From positions 1 through 64,000 of the forward strand of contig CAWJHV010000014.1 in NCBI GenBank assembly GCA_963842795.1: a stretch of DNA of 64,000 bases, in the 5' to 3' direction. Shown here piece after piece: positions 35,478-41,050 of the stretch. The translations under genes and the position numbers were made by a program. The notes under the pieces were generated by a model. The model made no database searches. It was not told where the DNA came from and saw only the letters and a list, made by a program, of their open reading frames with translations. How positions within the stretch are numbered: position 1 is the first letter of the stretch; each line of letters starts with the position of its first letter. The DNA comes from WHSW01 sp963842795 (lineage in GTDB: Bacteria; Actinomycetota; Thermoleophilia; Solirubrobacterales; 70-9).

Positions 35478-36239
35478 TCAGTCGGCGTCGAGCTGCTCGA
35501 CCTCGGCTCGCGCCTGCTCGAGGTCGGCCTCCCGCGCCTCGTGATCGCTCACCGCCTTTTCCCGCGCCTGCGACGCCTGCTCGAGGTTGCGCTCAGCGCG
35601 CCGCAGCCCGCGCTCGGCGTCCTCGACCTCCGCCGCGGCCGCATCCAAAGCCCGCTGGGCCTTGCGAACCCCGTCCTGGGCGCGCTTGCGCGAGCCCGAC
35701 GCCCCGCGCTTGCGGGCCGGAGCGGGCTTCAGCACGGCCGGCGCGGTGCCCCCGAGCCCGACCGGCTCGCGGTCGCGGACGACGCTGGCGACCTCGAACT
35801 CGCCCCGCAGCTCGTCGTCGCCCGCCACGGCGCGCAGGGTCTCGCGGGCGCGGTCGAGGTTGGCGGCGCTCGCCGCCTTTCCGAGCGCCTCGGCCACGGG
35901 CTCCATCATCCGCTCGACCGCCTCGCCGTGGGCGGCCACGGCGTCGCGCAGGTCCGGGGAGCGCTTGCCGGAGAGCGTCGCCTCCTGGGCTGCGGCCAGG
36001 TTCTCGCCGGCCTTGACAAGCGCCTTGGCCGCCTTCGTGTCGGCGCGGGCCGCCTGGTTGACCGCCCACGCGGGCACGCTGGGCTTGCGCAGCTTCTTGA
36101 CGCGATCCGCTTCCTCGCGCTCGCCGTCGGCGCGCAGGCGCTTGGCGAGCCCGTCGCGCTCGTCGGTGAACCGGTCGAGCGCAAGCCCGTAGAGCGCGGT
36201 GGCCTCCGCGCCGGCGGTACCGGTGTCGGGTTCGCTCAC
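35478..36239 (-). CDS. Coiled-coil protein of unknown function
   Basis: A 253-residue soluble protein. The N-terminal part (ALDRFTDERDGLAKRLRADG then KKLRKPSVPAWAVNQAARAD) has a conserved-looking KPS-x-PAWAVNQ motif; the last ~80 residues are a heptad-rich coiled coil (LRRAERNLEQASQAREKAVS). It has no membrane segment. GTG 36239 is the first start after bioA, whose stop is 23 bases upstream; the sigma gene follows closely. It may form an operon bioA, coiled-coil, sigma, DUF4349. The function is not known to me. Confidence 0.8.
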   Translation of the reverse strand: MSEPDTGTAGAEATALYGLALDRFTDERDGLAKRLRADGEREEADRVKKLRKPSVPAWAVNQAARADTKAAKALVKAGENLAAAQEATLSGKRSPDLRDAVAAHGEAVERMMEPVAEALGKAASAANLDRARETLRAVAGDDELRGEFEVASVVRDREPVGLGGTAPAVLKPAPARKRGASGSRKRAQDGVRKAQRALDAAAAEVEDAERGLRRAERNLEQASQAREKAVSDHEAREADLEQARAEVEQLDAD

Positions 36240-36262
36240 TGCGACCCGGATGCTAGATCGAG

Positions 36263-37585
36263 TCAGGCCGCGCGGCGGAGCTCGGCCGGCTCGGCCGGCC
36301 GGTACACCGATTCCCATGCGGCCCGGATCGACTCTGCCGTGATCTCGACCAGGCTCCGGAGATCCTGCTTCGAGATCGCCAGCGGGGGCATGAGCACGAT
36401 CGTGTCGCCGAGCGGGCGCACGATCGCGCCCCGCTCGCGGGCGGCGAGCGTCACCCGGTGACCGAGCCGCAGCGCCGGGTCGTGCTCGCCGAGATCGATC
36501 CCGACCATGAACCCGCGCCCGCGCACCTCGGTCACCTCCGGCATCGCCGCGACCTTCGCCAGGAGCTCGCCGAGCAGCCGGATCTTCGGCTGCAGGCGGA
36601 GCAGCGTCTGCTCGCGCTCGAACGCCTCGAGGCTCGCGAGCCCGGCCGCGCAGGCCAGCGGGTTGCCGGTGAACGTGTGGCCGTGGAAGAAGCTGCGCCC
36701 GTCCTCGGGTGCGCCGAGGAAGCCCTCGTAGACCCGCTCGGTGGTCAGCGTCGCCGCCAGTGGCAGGTAGCCGCCGGTGAGCCCCTTGCCGAGGCAGAGG
36801 AAGTCCGGGGCGACGCGCTCCTGCTCGCAGGCGAACATCGTGCCGGTGCGGCCGAACCCGGTCGCGACCTCGTCGGCGATCAGCGGGACCCCGTGCTCCT
36901 CGGTGAGCTCGCGGGCGCGGCGCAGGAAGCCGGGCGGCTGGACGCGGATGCCGGCCGCGCCCTGAACGAGCGGCTCGACGATCACGGCGACGATCTCGCG
37001 TGCGTGCAGCTCGAGCACCCGCTCGAGGCGCCGCTCGTCGCCGGGCGCGACCCGGTAGTTCTTGAAGAGGAGCGGCCCGTAGACCCCGTGGAAGAGGTCG
37101 ATGCCGCCGACCGCGACCGAGCCCAGCGTGTCGCCGTGGTAGGCGCCCTGCAGCGTGACGAACCGGGTCCGCCGGCAGAGCTCGCCCTCGCGCTGGTGCC
37201 AGTACTGGAACGCCATCTTGAGCGCGATCTCGACCGCCGCCGAGCCGGACTCGGAGAAGAACACGCGCTCGAGGCCCGGCGGCGCGATCCCGACCAGCCG
37301 CGCCGCGAGCTCGGCGGCGCCCGGATGGGTGAGGCCGAGCATGGTCGAGTGCCCGACCCGGTCGAGCTGCGCGCGGATCGCCTCGTCGATCAGCGGGTGG
37401 CGATGGCCGTGGACGTTGCACCACAGCGACGAGACCCCGTCGATGAACTGGCGCCCGGCGGAGTCGTAGAGGTCGGTCCCCTCGGCGCGCTCGATCACCA
37501 GCGGCTCGGAGGCGCACCACTCGCGCTGCTGGGTGAACGGGTGCCAGAGGTGAGCGTGATCGAGCTCTGGGATCGACTCCGACAT
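36263..37585 (-). CDS. bioA: Adenosylmethionine-8-amino-7-oxononanoate aminotransferase
   Basis: A 440-residue class-III PLP aminotransferase that converts KAPA to DAPA in biotin synthesis using S-adenosylmethionine. Motifs: HLWHPFTQQREW near the start (typical of BioA), IADEVATGFGRTGTMFACE, and the PLP lysine in CLGKGLTGGYLPLA. ATG 37585 matches the family N-terminus; GTG 37591 is an alternative. TAGGGT (minus strand, complement of 37597-37602) lies just upstream. The divergent gene is marR, with a CRP-like site between. Confidence 0.95.
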   Translation of the reverse strand: MSESIPELDHAHLWHPFTQQREWCASEPLVIERAEGTDLYDSAGRQFIDGVSSLWCNVHGHRHPLIDEAIRAQLDRVGHSTMLGLTHPGAAELAARLVGIAPPGLERVFFSESGSAAVEIALKMAFQYWHQREGELCRRTRFVTLQGAYHGDTLGSVAVGGIDLFHGVYGPLLFKNYRVAPGDERRLERVLELHAREIVAVIVEPLVQGAAGIRVQPPGFLRRARELTEEHGVPLIADEVATGFGRTGTMFACEQERVAPDFLCLGKGLTGGYLPLAATLTTERVYEGFLGAPEDGRSFFHGHTFTGNPLACAAGLASLEAFEREQTLLRLQPKIRLLGELLAKVAAMPEVTEVRGRGFMVGIDLGEHDPALRLGHRVTLAARERGAIVRPLGDTIVLMPPLAISKQDLRSLVEITAESIRAAWESVYRPAEPAELRRAA

Positions 37586-37657
37586 CGCCACCGGCGACCC
37601 TAGACCCGGGATCGGAGGGAAAAGCACGCTCCCGAAGCCGCTGTTTGCGGCCGGATG

Positions 37658-37673
37658 TGTGATTGACGTCACA
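37658..37673. promoter_or_regulatory. Perfect CRP/FNR-type palindrome
   Basis: TGTGATTGACGTCACA is an exact TGTGA-N6-TCACA palindrome, with an inner TGACGTCA. It lies between the divergent bioA and marR genes, centred about 51 bases upstream of the likely marR transcript start. This is the binding form of CRP-family regulators. Confidence 0.55.
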
Positions 37674-37677
37674 TTAG

Positions 37678-37691
37678 TTTCGCTTGCGAAA
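37678..37691. promoter_or_regulatory. TTTCGCTTGCGAAA palindrome, candidate MarR operator
   Basis: A perfect 14-base palindrome sits between the CRP-like site and the -10 of marR; a further half-site TTTCGC occurs at 37713-37718 next to the start codon. Autoregulation by the adjacent MarR protein is the natural reading. Confidence 0.5.
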
Positions 37692-37700
37692 TAGTTCCAT

Positions 37701-37709
37701 TGCTACAAT
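37701..37709 (+). promoter_or_regulatory. Extended -10 promoter of marR (TGCTACAAT)
   Basis: TGC plus TACAAT forms an extended -10 element. It ends 10 bases before ATG 37720, so the leader would be only a few bases, and no ribosome site is present. Confidence 0.6.
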
Positions 37710-37719
37710 CATTTCGCAC

Positions 37720-38247
37720 ATGGAACCAAGTGCAACGACTACCGAGACCGGACCCAGGCGGCCGCTGAGCGACGCCGACCGCGAGCTCGGCTACCGGCTG
37801 GGCGCGGTGATGCTGCAATGCATGGGCGCCGACGGCGGCACCGCGATCCGCGTGATCGACGAGAGCGGACTCACGTTCACGCAGATGAAGGTGCTGATGA
37901 CGCTCGCCGGGAGCGCCGACGAGGTCCTGAACCTGAAGCCGCTCGCCGAGCGCCTCGGGCTCTCGCTTCCCTCCGCGAGCCGCGCCGTGGACGAGCTCGT
38001 CAACCGCGAGCTCGTCGCCCGGATCGAGGACGAGCGCGATCGCCGCCAGCGGCGCCTCTCGCTGACCGCGGCGGGCGAGGAGCTCGCCGGCGAGATCATG
38101 GCCGCCCGCCTCCAGGGGCTGGGCCAGTTCGCGGCGTCGCTCGACGAGGCCGAGCGCGAGCGCCTCGACTCGGCCCTCTCCCTGCTGATCGAGCGGCCGG
38201 AGATCTCCGACGTCTACCGCCGGTACCGCAAGGCGGCGAGCCTGTGA
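37720..38247 (+). CDS. MarR-family transcriptional regulator
   Basis: A 175-residue winged-helix regulator. The DNA-binding core runs LTFTQMKVLMTLAGSADEVL, LKPLAERLGLSLPSASRAVD (recognition helix), ELVNRELVARIEDERDRRQR (wing with the MarR DxRxxR pattern as DERDRRQRR) and LSLTAAG. It probably represses itself and the overlapping MFS transporter, releasing DNA on binding a small ligand. ATG 37720 is chosen over 37684 because the promoter -10 (37704-37709) lies between them. Confidence 0.92.
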   Translation: MEPSATTTETGPRRPLSDADRELGYRLGAVMLQCMGADGGTAIRVIDESGLTFTQMKVLMTLAGSADEVLNLKPLAERLGLSLPSASRAVDELVNRELVARIEDERDRRQRRLSLTAAGEELAGEIMAARLQGLGQFAASLDEAERERLDSALSLLIERPEISDVYRRYRKAASL

Positions 38248-39740
38248 CCCGATACCGGCACCTGATCACCGACCAGAACGCCAAGTGGTGGACGCTCGGG
38301 GCGATGTGCTTCGCGCTGTTCATGATCATGCTCGACAACACGGTCGTCAACGTCGCCCTGCCGTCGATCCAGGCCGACCTCGGCTCGAGCCTCTCGAGCC
38401 TCGAGTGGACGATCAACGGCTACACGCTCAGCTTCGGCGTCCTCCTGGTCACCGGCGGGCGCCTCGGCGACATCTTCGGGCGCCGGCGCGCGTTCCTCGT
38501 CGGGGTAACCATCTTCGCCCTCTCCTCGGCCACCGCCGGGTTGGCCACGGGCACCGCGACGCTCGTCGCGAGCCGGATCGTCCAGGGGGTCGGGGCGGCG
38601 CTGATGATGCCGGCGACGCTCTCGATCGTCACCAACGCCTTCGAGCCGCACGAGCGCGGCAAGGCGATCGGCACCTGGGCCGGGGTCTCGGCCCTGGCGC
38701 TGGCGATCGGCCCGGTGCTCGGCGGCCTGCTCACCGAGCACGTCTCCTGGCGCGCAATCTTCTACCTCAACATCCCGGTGGCGATCGCCGCCGTGGCCGC
38801 GACGCTGTTCGCCGTGCGCGAGTCCCGCGACGAGTCGGTCGGGCGCCGGATCGACTTCCTCGGCGTCGGCACGCTGACCGCGGGCCTCACAGCGCTCGTC
38901 CTGGCCCTGATCGAGGGCAACTCCTGGGGTTGGGGCTCACCCGCGGTCATCGGCCTGCTCGCGACCTCCATCGCGATGACGATCGCGTTCTTCGTGATCG
39001 AGCGCCGCGTCACCGCTCCGATCGTCGAGCTGCCGCTGTTTCGCAGTCGCAACTTCGTCGGAACCAACCTGATCGCGCTCGTGGTCACCTTCGCGATGCT
39101 CTCCCAGTTCTTCTTCGTGACCCTCTACATCCAGAACATCCTCGGCTACTCGCCGGTGGAGGCCGGGCTGCGCTTCCTGCCCGCGACGCTGATGATCGTC
39201 GCCTTCGCCCCGCTCGCCGGGCGGCTCACCGACCGGGTGGGGCCGCGGTGGCTGATCGGCGGCGGCATGCTGCTGGTCGCCGTCTCGCTCTACTGGCTGA
39301 CGACGATCGGGGTCGGCACCGGCTACGGCGACATCTGGCCCTCGTTCGTCCTCATGGGCCTCGGGATGGCGCTGGTGATGTCACCGATGTCGACCGCGGC
39401 GATGAACGCCGTCCCGGTCGCCAAGGCGGGCGTCGCCTCCGGGATCCTGTCGATGAACCGGATGGTCGGCGGCACGCTCGGGATCGCGGTCATCGGCGCG
39501 GTCTTCGCGTCGCAGGCGCCCGCCGGGACCCGTGACGCTGCCGAGTTCGTGCACGCCTTCAGCTCCGCGATGTGGGTGGCAACCGCGGTCGCGGCGGTCG
39601 GCGCGGTGATCGCCGTCGCGCTGCTGCGCGGCAAGGCCGCGCCGAAGCCAAGCGGCGTCGCCGAGTCCGAGGCCGCGGCGACGGCGCCGGGCGAGCTCGC
39701 CGCGGGCGACCTGCGAACCGCCGAGCACGCCGCGGTCTAG
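38244..39740 (+). CDS. MFS drug transporter, DHA2 / EmrB-QacA type
   Basis: A 498-residue, 14-helix proton-driven exporter. Signature segments are MLDNTVVNVALPSIQADLG (helix 1), GGRLGDIFGRRRAFLVGVTI (motif A) and ALAIGPVLGGLLTEHVSWRA / IFYLNIPV (motif C region). The C-terminal tail is Ala/Glu-rich. GTG 38244 overlaps the marR stop as GTGA, so the pair is an operon; the MarR ligand is likely a substrate or related toxic compound. Confidence 0.93.
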   Translation: MTRYRHLITDQNAKWWTLGAMCFALFMIMLDNTVVNVALPSIQADLGSSLSSLEWTINGYTLSFGVLLVTGGRLGDIFGRRRAFLVGVTIFALSSATAGLATGTATLVASRIVQGVGAALMMPATLSIVTNAFEPHERGKAIGTWAGVSALALAIGPVLGGLLTEHVSWRAIFYLNIPVAIAAVAATLFAVRESRDESVGRRIDFLGVGTLTAGLTALVLALIEGNSWGWGSPAVIGLLATSIAMTIAFFVIERRVTAPIVELPLFRSRNFVGTNLIALVVTFAMLSQFFFVTLYIQNILGYSPVEAGLRFLPATLMIVAFAPLAGRLTDRVGPRWLIGGGMLLVAVSLYWLTTIGVGTGYGDIWPSFVLMGLGMALVMSPMSTAAMNAVPVAKAGVASGILSMNRMVGGTLGIAVIGAVFASQAPAGTRDAAEFVHAFSSAMWVATAVAAVGAVIAVALLRGKAAPKPSGVAESEAAATAPGELAAGDLRTAEHAAV

Positions 39741-39768
39741 CGCGAACGCCCCCGCCCGCAGGCACGGC

Positions 39769-39784
39769 TGTGACCCACCTCACG
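39769..39784. promoter_or_regulatory. Imperfect CRP-like site TGTGA-N6-TCACG
   Basis: TGTGACCCACCTCACG differs by one base from the TGTGA-N6-TCACA form seen at 37658. It lies after the MFS stop and ~100 bases before the micro-ORF at 39876. Chance occurrence is possible. Confidence 0.3.
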
Positions 39785-39801
39785 CCGCCGGTGCGCCGGC
39801 C

Positions 39802-39815
39802 GTGACGCCGGTCAC
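39802..39815. promoter_or_regulatory. GTGAC-GCCG-GTCAC inverted repeat
   Basis: A 5-bp perfect inverted repeat with a GCCG centre. It shares the core TGAC-GCC(G/A)-GTCA with the repeat at 39841 and lies 40 bases (about four helical turns) upstream of it, centre to centre, suggesting two sites for one dimeric regulator. Confidence 0.5.
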
Positions 39816-39837
39816 TGACGGCTGCCCGGGCCGGCTC

Positions 39838-39856
39838 TAGCTTGACGCCAGTCAAG
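39838..39856 (+). promoter_or_regulatory. TAGCTT -10 overlapped by CTTGAC-GCCA-GTCAAG operator
   Basis: TAGCTT (39838-39843) is a -10-like hexamer 32 bases before ATG 39876. The 16-base palindrome CTTGACGCCAGTCAAG (39841-39856) covers its end and the predicted transcript start, the classic place for a TetR-type repressor. Confidence 0.5.
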
Positions 39857-39875
39857 GCACACGATCGGAGAAACC

Positions 39876-39992
39876 ATGCAACCCATACTCAACATCCACA
39901 TGGCCGCCCTGGTCCTCGGAGATCGTCGCAAGGTTTCGAACCCGCGGCGAACCAGGACGCTGCAGCGCGACTTCAGCGTGCGCGAGTTTTGA
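39876..39992 (+). CDS. Micro-ORF, 38 aa
   Basis: ATG with GGAG 5 bases upstream, a -10-like TAGCTT and an operator palindrome in front. The product begins MQPILNIHMAALVLGDRRK and ends RTRTLQRDFSVREF; it is basic with no membrane helix. It is too short for a family call. The gap 39741-40022 otherwise holds only the repeats listed. It could be a small protein, or a leader peptide with nothing obvious downstream on this strand (bioD is opposite). Support is from signals rather than homology. Confidence 0.45.
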   Translation: MQPILNIHMAALVLGDRRKVSNPRRTRTLQRDFSVREF

Positions 39993-40022
39993 TCGGGCAC
40001 CGGCCCGGCATCGGAGCCGCGC

Positions 40023-40706
40023 TCAATCCGCCCTCGCCCACCCGGTCGGCAATCTGAGCTCCGGCCAGGTGGCGGGGGCGCTGAGGTCGAGGCGGGGCAG
40101 GACCTCGACCCGCACCGATCCGAGCGCCTCGATCGCGGCTCGGTTGGAGGCGTGGATCGCTTCCGGTCGCTGCGGCCACGGCGTGAGCACGACCGCCGCC
40201 GGCTCGAGCCCCGCCGCGCGCACGGCCTCGATCGTCAGCAGGGAGTGGTTGACCGTCCCCAGTCCGGGCTCGGCCGCGACCACGACCGGCAGCTCGAGGT
40301 CACGGGCGAAGTCGCGGACCAGGTAATCGAGCGCCAGCGGGACCAGGAAGCCGCCGACCCCCTCGACGACGAGCGCGTCGGCGTCGCGGGCCGCCGCTCC
40401 GGCCGCCTCGCGCAGGCGCGCCGGATCGATCACCTCACCGGCGAGCTCGGCCGCCAGATGCGGTGAGACCGCCGGGCCGTAGCGGTAGGGGGCGATCTGG
40501 TCGTCGCTCTGGCGCGACCCCGCCGCGCGGCGCAGAAGCTCGTGGTCGGGCTCGGCGCCGTCGAGCTCGTCGAGGCCGCTGACCGCCGGCTTGAACACGG
40601 CGACCCGCAGCCCGGCGGCGGCGTGGCCGCGCGCAATCGCCGCGGCGACCACGGTCTTGCCGACCTCGGTGCCGGTGCCGGTGACGAGGACGCCGCTTGC
40701 CTCCAC
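40023..40706 (-). CDS. bioD: Dethiobiotin synthetase
   Basis: A 227-residue ATP-dependent carboxylase that closes the ureido ring on DAPA in biotin synthesis. P-loop GTGTEVGKTVVAAA at residues 9-22, substrate region VFKPAVSGLDE, second-substrate loop VEGVGGFLVPL, and PGLGTVNHSLLTIEAVR are all family features. GTG 40706 has TAGCCT 8 bases upstream and no ribosome site, consistent with leaderless expression. Confidence 0.94.
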   Translation of the reverse strand: MEASGVLVTGTGTEVGKTVVAAAIARGHAAAGLRVAVFKPAVSGLDELDGAEPDHELLRRAAGSRQSDDQIAPYRYGPAVSPHLAAELAGEVIDPARLREAAGAAARDADALVVEGVGGFLVPLALDYLVRDFARDLELPVVVAAEPGLGTVNHSLLTIEAVRAAGLEPAAVVLTPWPQRPEAIHASNRAAIEALGSVRVEVLPRLDLSAPATWPELRLPTGWARAD

Positions 40707-40714
40707 GAGTGCTG

Positions 40715-40720
40715 AGGCTA
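40715..40720 (-). promoter_or_regulatory. Leaderless-type -10 (TAGCCT) of bioD
   Basis: On the minus strand TAGCCT ends 8 bases before the GTG start of bioD. Confidence 0.45.
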
Positions 40721-40803
40721 GTAAGGGGCGCGGCGGCCCGAACTAAGGGGTCGGGGGCCACAAGTCGATGCAAACGCCCGATGTGGCGCCCGTTTCTCAG
40801 CCG

Positions 40804-40809
40804 TAGCTT
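40804..40809 (+). promoter_or_regulatory. TAGCTT -10 of the second micro-ORF
   Basis: TAGCTT lies 31 bases before ATG 40841, the same hexamer and almost the same distance as for the micro-ORF at 39876 (32 bases). Confidence 0.4.
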
Positions 40810-40840
40810 GGGCTCATCGTCGAAGCGGAAAGGAACCGAG

Positions 40841-41050
40841 ATGAACCCGCAAGTGCTCACGTCTGTCGCCGAGGACCGCACGCATGATCTCCACCGCCGG
40901 GCCTCCCACGAGCGCCTGGCGCGGATCGGCAGGCGCCGGCGCCCCGGGCGCTCGCTCCGCGCCCGGCTCGGAGGGCGATACTTCGGGCGTGGCTCAACGG
41001 GTCTCCAGCAGCCGGTTCATCGGGCGGCGTCCAGAGCTCGCCGAGCTTGA
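40841..41050 (+). CDS. Small basic ORF, 69 aa
   Basis: ATG with GAAAGGA about 7 bases upstream and TAGCTT further up. The product begins MNPQVLTSVAEDRTHDLHRR / ASHERLARIGRRRRPGRS. The pattern of a short helix with LHRxAxxxRLARxxRRRR is common among tiny actinobacterial ORFs of unknown role. It overlaps the start of the LuxR/AAA gene by about 60 bases in another frame, so only the first ~45 residues may be meaningful, or the regulator starts further down. Confidence 0.5.
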   Translation: MNPQVLTSVAEDRTHDLHRRASHERLARIGRRRRPGRSLRARLGGRYFGRGSTGLQQPVHRAASRARRA

